Assembly: GCF_001314325.1 (NCBI RefSeq)
Contig: NZ_CP009429.1
Coordinates: 5,110,929-5,174,928, forward strand
DNA: 64,000 bases
Direction of reading: 5' to 3'
Source: Sphingopyxis macrogoltabida
GTDB lineage: Bacteria; Pseudomonadota; Alphaproteobacteria; Sphingomonadales; Sphingomonadaceae
Positions 7,732 through 15,659 of the stretch are shown here, piece after piece. The translations under genes and the position numbers were made by a program. Position 1 is the stretch's first letter. Every line of letters starts with the position of its first letter. Below the pieces are notes generated by a model, which was not told where the DNA came from, did not search any database, and saw only the letters and a list, made by a program, of their open reading frames with translations.

Positions 7732-7849
7732 ATGCACTACCTGACCTTCCGTCACCAATCGCGGAAGGACACTGTTGGGCTCGCCTCCCGATCGCGTAGC
7801 CATATGCATCAGAGGCCGGAAAGGCTCCGCCGCAAGGCGGGGCCTTTTT
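7732..7849 (+). ncRNA. Candidate structured small RNA, about 115 nt
   Basis: From the predicted start an outer stem pairs ATGCA (7732-7736) with TGCAT (7805-7809) and CTAC (7737-7740) with GTAG (7796-7799), leaving a CCATA bulge. Inside, CCTTCCG (7745-7751) pairs perfectly with CGGAAGG (7762-7768) around a 10-base loop TCACCAATCG. A rho-independent terminator closes the unit at 7820-7849. The gene stands alone between the plus-strand DUF1989 gene and the convergent NAD(P)HX dehydratase gene. It lacks the conserved apical loop of SRP RNA and is shorter than typical 6S RNA; I recognise no family. Confidence 0.55.
7820..7849 (+). terminator. Rho-independent terminator of the candidate small RNA
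   Basis: An 11-bp stem (7821-7831 with 7836-7846; one G-T wobble) closes a GCAA tetraloop and runs into a T5 tract (7845-7849) on the plus strand. Confidence 0.82.
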
Positions 7850-7880
7850 GCCAGTCGGGAACGCGTCGCGCCGGCGCGGG

Positions 7881-8780
7881 TCAGACGCCGCGCATCAGCC
7901 CCGGCACGAGCGGCAGCAGTTCGCGGGCGAGATAGCCGATCGGCCCGACGGTTTCGGCCAGCCGCCGCCCCGCTTCGCCATGCAGCCATATCCCCCACGC
8001 GCTGGCGTGCAGCGGCGAGAGCCCTTGCGCGCCGAGCCCGGCGATCAGCCCCGCGAGCACGTCGCCCGACCCGCTGACCGCAAGGCCGAGGCCGCCGCCG
8101 GCATAGGAGAGGCACGTTCCTTCGGCCATCAGGTGGCTCGTCGCGCCCTTCACCATGACGGCGGTGCGATAGGTTTCGGCGGCGCGGGCGAGCGCCGCCA
8201 GCGGGTCGCGCGCGACCTCGTCCCGTTCGGTGTCGAGCAGCGCCGCGAGTTCGCCCTCGTGCGGGGTGAGCACCGTATGCCGGCCGCGTGCGGCCAAGGC
8301 ATCGGCATGGTCGGTCGCGGCGCGAAGCGCGAAGGCGTCGAGCAGCAGGAACATGTCGTCGGGCAGCGCGGGCAGCAGCGCGGCGAGCAGCGCCCGGACG
8401 CCATCCTCGTCGATCATCGCCGGCCCGAAGACGATCGCATCGTGGTTGGCGATTTCGGCGAGCAGCAGCTCGGCGCTGTCGGGCGCGATCTCGCCGCCCG
8501 GGGTTTCGGGCAGCGCGACGACTGCACACGCCGGAAAGGCGACGCCGATGGCCAGTGCGGCGGAGGCGATGGTGGCGATCGTCACCTTGCCGGCGCCGGC
8601 GCGGAACGCCGCCTCGGCGGTGAGCAGCATGCCCCCCGGCACGCGGCGGCAGCCGCCGATGACGAGCACCCGCCCGCGGCCGTTCTTGTCGACATTGTCG
8701 TGGTGATCGGGAAGCGGGTTCGCCTTGAGCCAGGCGGTGTCGAGCGGGACGGGCTCAGCCACGCGCGGCGACCATCGCAT
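7881..8780 (-). CDS. nnrD: ADP-dependent NAD(P)H-hydrate dehydratase
   Basis: A 299-residue ribokinase-fold (CARKD) enzyme that dehydrates damaged NADHX/NADPHX back to NAD(P)H using ADP. Motifs: GRVLVIGGCRRVPGGMLLTA near residue 36, FGPAMIDEDG near 118, LTPHEGELAALL near 170, VMVKGATSHLM near 207 and the catalytic GSGDVLAGLIAG near 236. The epimerase half (NnrE) that is often fused in bacteria is absent, so it should be elsewhere in the genome. The ATG at 8780 overlaps the phosphatase gene by 26 bases; a GTG at 8762 is an alternative. Confidence 0.9.
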   Translation of the reverse strand: MRWSPRVAEPVPLDTAWLKANPLPDHHDNVDKNGRGRVLVIGGCRRVPGGMLLTAEAAFRAGAGKVTIATIASAALAIGVAFPACAVVALPETPGGEIAPDSAELLLAEIANHDAIVFGPAMIDEDGVRALLAALLPALPDDMFLLLDAFALRAATDHADALAARGRHTVLTPHEGELAALLDTERDEVARDPLAALARAAETYRTAVMVKGATSHLMAEGTCLSYAGGGLGLAVSGSGDVLAGLIAGLGAQGLSPLHASAWGIWLHGEAGRRLAETVGPIGYLARELLPLVPGLMRGV

Positions 8781-9516
8781 CGGGTTCGCGGGTGACAGGA
8801 ACCTCGCCCGCCATCGGCGCCGTCACATTGTAGCGCGACAGGACGAGGTTGCCGTCGCGACCGATCTTCGGATCGAAGCGATATTCGGTGATCGCGCAAT
8901 TGGCGACGTCGCCCTTTTTATCGATGCCGAGGATTTCACGCTCGCCGAGATTTTCGATGATCGTGCGCAGGCACAGAACGACGACCTGGTGCGCGACGAT
9001 CATCACGCGGCGGCCGCCATAATGCAGCGACACGGTGTCGAGCAGCGAGCGCAGCCGCAGGATGACGTCGCACCAGCTCTCGCCGCCCGGCGGGCGATGA
9101 TAGAATTTGCCGAGCGTTGCGCGAAATTCGGCCTGTTCGGGATGCGTCGCCTCGATGCCGAGCCGGGTGAGGCCGTCGAGAATGCCGAATTCCTTTTCGC
9201 GCAGGCGTTCGTCGATGCAGATTTTCTCGTCGGCCTCGCAGCCGCCCGCGGCGCGGAAAATCTCGGCGGTCTGGATCGCGCGGACATAGGGCGAGGCGAG
9301 CATGATTTCGGGGCGCCCGTCTTCCTCGCCCGCCGCGAACCATTCGCCGAGTGCGCGCGATTGCTCCTCGCCGAGCGCCGACAGCGGGACATCGACGTCG
9401 CGGTGATCGAGCGCGATACGCAGGTCGCCGGCGGCGTCGGCGGCGTCGCGCGCGACATTGCCGGCGCTCTGGCCGTGGCGAACGACCCACAGCACCGAGG
9501 GCCAGCGGGGTGTCAT
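8755..9516 (-). CDS. Histidine phosphatase family protein
   Basis: A 253-residue protein with the phosphoglycerate-mutase-like signature VVRHGQSAGN (R13-H14-G15) in which H14 would be phosphorylated, the Arg-containing ASPYVRAIQTAEIF segment near 75, the Glu-bearing ERLREKEFGILDG near 103, and the second catalytic His in MIVAHQVVV near 170. The substrate is unknown; the family ranges from sugar phosphates to phosphoproteins. It overlaps the downstream NAD(P)HX dehydratase gene, so the two are probably one operon. Confidence 0.9.
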   Translation of the reverse strand: MTPRWPSVLWVVRHGQSAGNVARDAADAAGDLRIALDHRDVDVPLSALGEEQSRALGEWFAAGEEDGRPEIMLASPYVRAIQTAEIFRAAGGCEADEKICIDERLREKEFGILDGLTRLGIEATHPEQAEFRATLGKFYHRPPGGESWCDVILRLRSLLDTVSLHYGGRRVMIVAHQVVVLCLRTIIENLGEREILGIDKKGDVANCAITEYRFDPKIGRDGNLVLSRYNVTAPMAGEVPVTREPDAMVAARG

Positions 9517-9647
9517 CGCGATGTTCGGGTCCTTGCCATGGAAAAGGAACGCAGCGACGGCGTCGCGGTTGCGGATCGATGGTCCGATCGGCGGCGGTCG
9601 GCTTCCAGCAAAAAGATTCGCCTCCGCCGCAAACTTAACCTGTGTGA

Positions 9648-9664
9648 ATGTGAGTCTGTCACAT
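9648..9664 (+). promoter_or_regulatory. Crp-like palindromic operator upstream of the Crp/Fnr gene
   Basis: Perfect 6-bp arms, ATGTGA (9648-9653) and TCACAT (9659-9664), flank a 5-base spacer GTCTG. The half-site equals the Crp half-site TGTGA, with a spacer one base shorter than the E. coli consensus. It ends 18 bases before the ATG at 9683, a position suited to autorepression. Confidence 0.6.
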
Positions 9665-9682
9665 ACCGCACATCACGCGCCT

Positions 9683-10456
9683 ATGACGGGGGCGTACAGC
9701 GTGACATTCGGCCGCATTCTCAATCGACTGCTCAGCCCCGCCGAACGGATGGTGTGGGAAGCCAGCCTCGCGCGCAACGCGCGCGACTATGCCAAGGGCA
9801 TCGACATCGCCCGCGAGGGCGAGCGTCCCGCCGCGCTGCGCATCGTGCTGTCGGGCTGGGTGCAGAAATACAAGCAACTGCCCGACGGCCGCCGCCAGAT
9901 CCTCGCGCTCGTCCTGCCCGGCCAGGCTTGCGATCTCGACCTGTTCACGGTGGCGCGCACCGACCATTCGCTGGCGGCGGTGCGGCGGCTGACGGTCGCC
10001 GAAATCGGCCGTCAGGAGGCGGCGGCGCTGCTCCGCCAATGCCCGAACCTCGCGCAACTGCTGTGCTGGGGCGAGATCGTCACCGCGGCGATCCAGCGCG
10101 AATGGACGATCAATATCGGCCAGCGCAACGCGATCGAGCGCGTTGCGCAACTGATGTGCGAAATCTTCGCGCGGCAGCAGGGCATCCCGGCGGCGGGCGG
10201 CGGCGAATGCGATTTCCTGCTCACCCAGTGGCAGCTCGCCGAGGCGACGGGGCTGACCCAGGTGCACGTCAACCGCACGGTGCAGGAATTGCGGCGGCGC
10301 TGTTCGGTCGAATTGCGCAACCTCCGGCTGTTCATTCCCGACTTTGCCGAACTTGCCGATATCGCGGCGTTCAACGCCAATTATCTCCATCTCGACGAAA
10401 CCGAGCTGGCGGTCGACCGGGCCGCGGGCTTGTTCGGCGGCATCGGGCGCGACTGA
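9683..10456 (+). CDS. Crp/Fnr-family transcriptional regulator
   Basis: A 257-residue paralogue of the regulator at 4.9-5.7 kb. The beta-roll effector domain covers ~15-140 (IDIAREGERPAALRIVLSGW, then VLPGQACDLDLF) and the winged helix-turn-helix covers ~175-225 (LTQWQLAEATGLTQVHVNRTVQELRRR). No iron-sulphur Cys cluster is present. Start 9683 is chosen because it follows the palindromic operator. The gene lies 126 bases upstream of, and on the same strand as, a TonB-dependent receptor, which it may regulate. Confidence 0.9.
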   Translation: MTGAYSVTFGRILNRLLSPAERMVWEASLARNARDYAKGIDIAREGERPAALRIVLSGWVQKYKQLPDGRRQILALVLPGQACDLDLFTVARTDHSLAAVRRLTVAEIGRQEAAALLRQCPNLAQLLCWGEIVTAAIQREWTINIGQRNAIERVAQLMCEIFARQQGIPAAGGGECDFLLTQWQLAEATGLTQVHVNRTVQELRRRCSVELRNLRLFIPDFAELADIAAFNANYLHLDETELAVDRAAGLFGGIGRD

Positions 10457-10484
10457 GCGGGCGGCTGCCGTTCGTCATAATCCT

Positions 10485-10498
10485 GCAAGATTTCTTGC
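10485..10498. promoter_or_regulatory. Small perfect palindrome before the TonB receptor gene
   Basis: GCAAGA (10485-10490) and TCTTGC (10493-10498) flank TT. It lies in the 126-base gap between the regulator and receptor genes. It could be an operator or part of a weak terminator; there is no T tract. Confidence 0.35.
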
Positions 10499-10582
10499 CC
10501 GGTCAGATGTCCCCCGGTCGCTGTCGTGCGTCCTTCCCTTTCGATAGCCCGGCAAAGCGGGCGCCAAGGGGGACGATATTTC

Positions 10583-13174
10583 ATGCGACTGTTCAGACTA
10601 GCCCTTCATGCTTCGATCGCGACGAGTGCATTGGCCGCGGCGGCGCTCGCCGCGCCCGCGCAGGCGCAGGCAGAAGATCGGACCTATCGCTTCGCCATCC
10701 CGGCGCAGGATATGAAGGCCAGCCTCCGCGCGCTGGCGCGGACCTCGGGGCAGCAGATCGGCTTCGACAGCGCGGCGCTGCAGGGCAAGCGGGCGCCGGC
10801 GCTTAACGGCACCTTCTCGGTCCGCGACGGCGTGGCGCGGCTGCTCGCGGGCTCGGGGCTCGAACCGAGCTGGGGGCGTTCGGGCGTGCTCGTCATCCGC
10901 CCCGCGCCGCGCAAGCCGGGCGGCGCTGCCTATCAGGCGCCGAACCGGGGCGCGGACGCGGCCATGGCCGGCGCCGACGACGGCGAAATCGTCGTCACCG
11001 CACGCAAGTCCGACGAACGCATCCAGGACGTGCCGGTGTCGCTGACCGCGGTGACCGCCGACGCGCTGCGCGATCGCGGCGCGGCGGACATCAAGGATGT
11101 GCTGCGCAGCGTGCCGGGGCTCGCCAATTACGGCACCGAACGCGGGCTCTCGCGCTACAGCATTCGCGGCCTGTCGACCTATGCCTCGTCGCCGACGGTC
11201 GGCATCTATCTCGACGATATCTCGCTGGTGACGGTGTCGACCACCTTCAGCGGCGCCTATGACCCGATGTTCTTCGACATGGAGCGCGTTGAGGTGCTGA
11301 AGGGGCCGCAGGGTACGCTCTATGGCGGCAGCGCGATGGGCGGCGCGATCAAATATGTCAGCGCACGTCCCGATCCGACGCGGTTCAGCGTCGATACCGC
11401 GATCGGTGCGGCGATCACCGACGGCGGCGGACCGTCGTATAATGGCGAAGTCGTGGTCAATGCGCCGATCGTCGAGGACAAGCTCGCGGTGCGCGCGGGC
11501 TTTTATTACCGCCACGACGGCGGCTTCGTCGACAACCGGCCGGGCGATATCCGCGTCCTGTTGCGGTCGAGCACGCCTTTCCCCGATTATACGCCGGTGG
11601 TGCAGGACAGCCTGTCGACGCGGACCAAGAAGAACCGCAACTATGGCGACACCTATGTCGGGCGGCTGTCGTTCGAATGGCGCCCCGACGAGAGCTGGAC
11701 GATCCGGCCGCAGCTTTTCTACCAGGATTACAAGCAGGGCGACACCGGCGACATGTTCATCGGCCGCCCCGACCGGTCGGGCTCCTATCGCATCGCCCAG
11801 CCCAATTACGACCGCGCCGGCATCTACAGCCTCAGCGTCGAGAAGGAGCTGGGCGGGGTGAAGGCGACGTCGCTGACCGCCTATTTCGACCGCACGTTCC
11901 GCTACGTCCGCGATTACAGCTTTTACATCGGCGGGTTGATCCCGGTGCTGTATCCGTTCACCAGCACCAACACTTCGGACAGCTTCACCAAGACGTTCAG
12001 CCAGGAAGTGCGGCTGGCGTCGGACAATGATTCGCCGTTCAAATGGGTGATCGGCGGCTATTATTCGAGCCAGGACGACCGGCTGATCCAGGCAGTCAAC
12101 ACCCCGGGGATGAGCGCCTTCTTCGGTACCGATCTTGCCTATTACGGAAATATCTTCACCAACACGAAGCAATATGCCGGCTTCGGCGAGGCAAGCTATG
12201 CGCTGTTCGACGGCTTCGACGTCACCGCGGGCGTCCGCGTGTTCAAGGTCGAGCAGCTCGTCAACGCGCGCACCGACGGGGTGTTCGCGGGCGGCCCGAA
12301 TGCGATCCCCGACCGCCGCAACAAGGAAGACGGGATCAATCCCAAATTCGGCCTGTCGTACAAGGTGACGCGCGACAATCTCCTCTATGCCTCGGCCGCC
12401 AAGGGTTTCCGCCCCGGCGGGATCAATCGCGACCGGATCGACCCCGATCTCTGCCGTACCGATCTCGACCAGCTCGGCATCGAAAACGCGCCTGACAGCT
12501 TCGGATCGGACAATCTGTGGACCTATGAAGCCGGGACCAAGAATATGTTCGGCGGCGGCAAGGTGATGCTCAACGCATCGGCCTATTATACCGAATGGAA
12601 GGAGATTCAGCAGGCGATCGGGCTGCCGAGCTGCGGCTTCGGCTTTACCGACAATGTCGGCAGCGCGGAAGTGAAGGGCTTCGAACTCGAGGCGCGCGTC
12701 GAACCGCTCCGCGGCTTCCAGATCGGCGGGACCGCTGCCTATACCAGCAGCAAGATCACCGAAGCGGTTCCGGGCACCTCGGCAAAGAAGGGCGACGCGT
12801 TGCCCGACGTGCCGAAGTGGATGGCGACCGCCTATGCCGGGTACCGGACCGAATTGTCGGGGCTGTGGGAACTCGATGTCCGCGGCGAATATCAGTATCA
12901 GGGCAAGGCGCCCTATACGTTCGATACCGAGGTGCCGATCACCTTCCCGGGCGGCGAGGTCGACTTTATCCCGAACCCGATCCTCGAGCGGAAAAGCTAT
13001 CAGGTCGTCAACGCCTTCGCGTCATTGAGCCGCGACAATACGACCGTCCGGCTCTACGCCAACAACCTGTTCAACGTCCATCCGCAGCTCGACACCGACC
13101 TGTCGATCGGCGCCGACCGTTTCTCGACGATCCGCCCGCGGAACTTCGGTGTCGAATTGCGGCAGGGCTTCTGA
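10583..13174 (+). CDS. TonB-dependent receptor with N-terminal STN domain
   Basis: An 863-residue outer-membrane receptor. A signal peptide (MRLFRLALHASIATSALAAA) is followed by a secretin/TonB short N-terminal (STN) domain at ~35-95 (YRFAIPAQDMKASLRALART, then LAGSGLEPSWGRSGVLVIRP), a TonB-box-like EIVVTARKSD near 134, the plug (DVPVSLTAVTADALRDRGAA, then RVEVLKGPQGTLYGGSAMGG near 235) and a 22-strand barrel ending in Phe. STN receptors usually signal through an anti-sigma/ECF pair, but none is adjacent; the neighbour is a Crp/Fnr regulator. Ligand unknown. ATG 10583 follows an AAGGGGGA ribosome-binding site. Confidence 0.93.
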   Translation: MRLFRLALHASIATSALAAAALAAPAQAQAEDRTYRFAIPAQDMKASLRALARTSGQQIGFDSAALQGKRAPALNGTFSVRDGVARLLAGSGLEPSWGRSGVLVIRPAPRKPGGAAYQAPNRGADAAMAGADDGEIVVTARKSDERIQDVPVSLTAVTADALRDRGAADIKDVLRSVPGLANYGTERGLSRYSIRGLSTYASSPTVGIYLDDISLVTVSTTFSGAYDPMFFDMERVEVLKGPQGTLYGGSAMGGAIKYVSARPDPTRFSVDTAIGAAITDGGGPSYNGEVVVNAPIVEDKLAVRAGFYYRHDGGFVDNRPGDIRVLLRSSTPFPDYTPVVQDSLSTRTKKNRNYGDTYVGRLSFEWRPDESWTIRPQLFYQDYKQGDTGDMFIGRPDRSGSYRIAQPNYDRAGIYSLSVEKELGGVKATSLTAYFDRTFRYVRDYSFYIGGLIPVLYPFTSTNTSDSFTKTFSQEVRLASDNDSPFKWVIGGYYSSQDDRLIQAVNTPGMSAFFGTDLAYYGNIFTNTKQYAGFGEASYALFDGFDVTAGVRVFKVEQLVNARTDGVFAGGPNAIPDRRNKEDGINPKFGLSYKVTRDNLLYASAAKGFRPGGINRDRIDPDLCRTDLDQLGIENAPDSFGSDNLWTYEAGTKNMFGGGKVMLNASAYYTEWKEIQQAIGLPSCGFGFTDNVGSAEVKGFELEARVEPLRGFQIGGTAAYTSSKITEAVPGTSAKKGDALPDVPKWMATAYAGYRTELSGLWELDVRGEYQYQGKAPYTFDTEVPITFPGGEVDFIPNPILERKSYQVVNAFASLSRDNTTVRLYANNLFNVHPQLDTDLSIGADRFSTIRPRNFGVELRQGF

Positions 13175-13230
13175 GGGCAGCTTTTCGGCCGGAACCAGAC
13201 GTATTGATATACGGATTTGTTACCCGCGGA

Positions 13231-13998
13231 TCACATCAGCGCGCGGTAGAGACCGAAGGCACTTGTGGCGGTCAGCACGACCCCCACAAGGGTCAGCATC
13301 AGCTTGACCGAGAAGCGCTTGGCCATGAAGGCGCCGAGCGGTGCGGCGAGGACGCCGCCGATCAGCAGGCCAAGCGTCGCGCCGGCGATATCGGCGATGC
13401 CGAGGTTCCAGATGAAGGTCGCCGAGACCGCGAGGGTCAGGAAGAATTCGACGCTGTTGACCGTGCCGACGACCTTGCGCGGCTCGGCGCCCTGGACAAG
13501 CAGGTTCGAAGTGACGACCGGTCCCCAGCCGCCGCCGCCGGCAGCGTCGAGGAAGCCGCCGACGAGGCCGAGCGGCGCGATGACGGTCGGTTTCTGGATC
13601 TTGGGCGGATAGAGCAGGCCGCGGACGAGCAGCCAGATACCGATCGCGACCAGATAGGCGAGCACGAAGGGCTTGACGATATCGGCATGCAGGGAGGTCA
13701 GTACGTAAGCGCCGAGCACCCCGCCGATGACCCCGGGAATGAGCAGTTTCCAGAACAGCGACCATTCGATGTTGCGATGAAGCAGATGGCTGATCCCCGA
13801 CACGCCGGTGGTGAACACCTCGACGACGTGGATGCGCGCCGAAGCGACCGCCGGCGGCACGCCAAGTACCGCGACGAGCAGGGTGTTGCAGATGACGCCG
13901 AAGGCCATGCCGAGCGCGCCGTCGACGAGCTGGGCAGCGAAGCCGATGAGGATGAAGGGCAGCAGCGCGGAAACGTCGATGGCCGCAAAATCTAGCAT
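13231..13998 (-). CDS. TauE/SafE-family membrane permease
   Basis: A 255-residue protein with about eight transmembrane helices and two internally similar halves typical of TauE/SafE proteins (AAQLVDGALGMAFGVICNTL near residue 21 and GLVGGFLDAAGGGGWGPVV near 143). The family exports sulphite, sulphonates or organic sulphur anions through the inner membrane; the substrate here is not known. It converges on the TonB receptor and is co-directional with the LysR gene upstream, across a 123-base gap. Confidence 0.92.
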   Translation of the reverse strand: MLDFAAIDVSALLPFILIGFAAQLVDGALGMAFGVICNTLLVAVLGVPPAVASARIHVVEVFTTGVSGISHLLHRNIEWSLFWKLLIPGVIGGVLGAYVLTSLHADIVKPFVLAYLVAIGIWLLVRGLLYPPKIQKPTVIAPLGLVGGFLDAAGGGGWGPVVTSNLLVQGAEPRKVVGTVNSVEFFLTLAVSATFIWNLGIADIAGATLGLLIGGVLAAPLGAFMAKRFSVKLMLTLVGVVLTATSAFGLYRALM

Positions 13999-14121
13999 GA
14001 TGTCATCCCAACCCGTTTAGTTGACAACTCGCTGCCGCCTTTTTGGAGGATTCGCCAGCGCAATTTTTCTGCGGGCGGCAAAGGGATTTGTTTCCACGTC
14101 GGAACGAGGCGGCCTGCCGGA

Positions 14122-15048
14122 CTATCCGGTAACGTCATCGGGCAGGTAATCGCGCACATAATCGATGAAGGCGCGCAGCTTCGGCATCACCTGTTTGCGG
14201 CTGGGATAATAGAGGAACAGGCCCGAGGTCGAGCAGGCATGGTCGCCGAGCACGAGTTCGAGTTCGCCCGCGGCGATCATCGCCTTGACCACCGGCTCGG
14301 CAGTCATGCCCATCGCGACCCCGGCGCGCACCGCGACCATCATCGCGGTGAAGTCGTTGACGATCACCGGCCCGGTCACCCCGACCTCGATCTCGCGATT
14401 CCCCTTCTCGAACGTCCATGGCATTAACGCGCCGCTTCCCATGCGCATGCGCACGCAGCGGTGACCCCGCAGTTCGTCGGGGCTCGCCGGGCGGCCATAT
14501 TTTTCGAGATAACCCGGGGTTGCGACCGCGACGAAGCGGAATGGCCCGGTCAGGCGAACCGCGATCACGTCGGCGTCGAGCGATTCGCCCATGCGAACGC
14601 CGGCATCGAAACCGCCGGCGCTAAGATCGGCGAGCGCGTCCTCGGCATAGATTTCGAGCTCGATCTCCGGATAGGTTTCGCAGAAGCCCGCGATGATCGG
14701 CTCGAACAAGGGCTGGACCGCACCGCGCATCAGGTTGATGCGCAGCCGGCCGGCAGGGCGGTTGCCGAGGTTGCGCGCCGCTTCATAGGCGTCGGCGAGG
14801 CCCGAATAGGCGGGGGCGGCGCGTTCGTGGAACATCTCGCCCGCCTGCGTCAGGCCGACGCTGCGCGTCGTGCGCATGAATAAAGGCGCGCCGACGCGCG
14901 CTTCGAGCGCCTTGATCGTCTGGCTGATTGCCGAGGGGGAAACGCCGAGATCGGCGGCCGCGGCGGAAAAGCTCCGCCTTTCCGCAACACGCAGGAAAGC
15001 TTCGATCCCGTCGAGCGCCCCATGGGGGATTGTTAAATCCTGCTTCAA
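14122..15048 (-). CDS. LysR-family transcriptional regulator
   Basis: A 308-residue protein: winged helix-turn-helix at ~12-70 (AFLRVAERRSFSAAAADLGV, then SAISQTIKALEARVGAPLFM) and a periplasmic-binding-type effector domain from ~95 (PAGRLRINLMRGAVQPLFEP). It is divergent from a small exported protein gene; the 83-base gap holds a strong inverted repeat. Confidence 0.93.
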   Translation of the reverse strand: MKQDLTIPHGALDGIEAFLRVAERRSFSAAAADLGVSPSAISQTIKALEARVGAPLFMRTTRSVGLTQAGEMFHERAAPAYSGLADAYEAARNLGNRPAGRLRINLMRGAVQPLFEPIIAGFCETYPEIELEIYAEDALADLSAGGFDAGVRMGESLDADVIAVRLTGPFRFVAVATPGYLEKYGRPASPDELRGHRCVRMRMGSGALMPWTFEKGNREIEVGVTGPVIVNDFTAMMVAVRAGVAMGMTAEPVVKAMIAAGELELVLGDHACSTSGLFLYYPSRKQVMPKLRAFIDYVRDYLPDDVTG

Positions 15049-15078
15049 GGCACTTGCAGATTATAGAGGATTATCTAT

Positions 15079-15109
15079 TTGCGCAACCGCAGCTAAAAAG
15101 GTTGCACAA
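15079..15109. promoter_or_regulatory. Inverted repeat in the LysR/small-protein divergent region
   Basis: TTGCGCAACC (15079-15088) and GGTTGCACAA (15100-15109) are complementary at 9 of 10 positions, with an 11-base spacer rich in A. It lies between the LysR start (15048) and the exported-protein start (15132). It fits a LysR-type dyad, or a hairpin in the 5' leader of the exported-protein mRNA. Confidence 0.6.
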
Positions 15110-15131
15110 CGAAACGAAAGGAACCTCTCCC

Positions 15132-15464
15132 ATGGCCTATCAGCTCTCCTCTTTCCGCCGCTTCCCCTCCGCTTTCGCCATCGTCGCCGGTTCGGCGCTT
15201 GCTTTCGGCGGCCTGATCGCTTCGACTTCGCCGGCTTATGCGCAGTCGGGTGACTATCGCTGCACCGGCCTCGCCGAGCAGGCTTCGACCGCCGCCGAAG
15301 GCGCGAACGCCGGCCAGAAGGCCAGCGCCAAGCGCTTCGTCTCGACCGGCAAGAAGCTTTGCGAAGCGGGCAACGAACGCGCCGCCGCCAAGCAGTTCCG
15401 CGCCGCGCTGAAGATTGCCGGCGTTGCCGAACTCGAAGGCGACAGCCAGGTCGCGTCGCGCTGA
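15132..15464 (+). CDS. Small exported protein, 110 residues
   Basis: The product begins MAYQLSSFRRFPSAFAIVAG and has a signal peptide with likely cleavage after AYA (near residue 37). The mature ~73 residues are highly helical, Ala/Lys/Glu-rich (AEQASTAAEGANAGQKASAK, then NERAAAKQFRAALKIAG) and carry two Cys residues. ATG 15132 follows an AAAGGAA ribosome-binding site. The gene has its own terminator, so it is monocistronic. I recognise no family; periplasmic localisation is predicted only. Confidence 0.78.
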   Translation: MAYQLSSFRRFPSAFAIVAGSALAFGGLIASTSPAYAQSGDYRCTGLAEQASTAAEGANAGQKASAKRFVSTGKKLCEAGNERAAAKQFRAALKIAGVAELEGDSQVASR

Positions 15465-15530
15465 ACGATATAAGCCAGACGTACCAATCTCCGGCCCGTC
15501 CTCTCCCTCTCCCCGACGGGCTCCCAAACT

Positions 15531-15566
15531 GGGGCGGCACTCATAACGAGGCCGCCCCATTTGTTT
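15531..15566 (+). terminator. Rho-independent terminator after the small exported protein gene
   Basis: A perfect 8-bp stem GGGGCGGC (15531-15538) with GCCGCCCC (15551-15558) around a 12-base loop, followed by ATTTGTTT. Confidence 0.75.
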
Positions 15567-15659
15567 GTGCGATGTGTCGATCGAGCGGGCGCGGGAGCGG
15601 CGGTTAGGGAACTTCCGCTTCCTACCCCGAAGCGGACCTTCACCTGGACGGCAGGCCGC

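Noticed and set aside
7732..7849. SRP RNA or 6S RNA for the structured transcript
   Set aside because: The SRP apical loop (GGAAG followed by AGCAGCC) is absent although GGAAGG occurs in a stem. The length is well below that of 6S RNA and there is no large central bubble. Left as unknown.
8725..10806. A plus-strand open frame of 693 codons spanning two genes
   Set aside because: It crosses the histidine phosphatase, the Crp/Fnr gene and the TonB receptor start in the wrong frame and has no domain pattern. The three real genes account for the region.
10598..12172. A minus-strand open frame of 524 codons inside the TonB receptor
   Set aside because: Antisense shadow; its composition is dominated by Arg, Ala and Gly and it has no ribosome-binding site.
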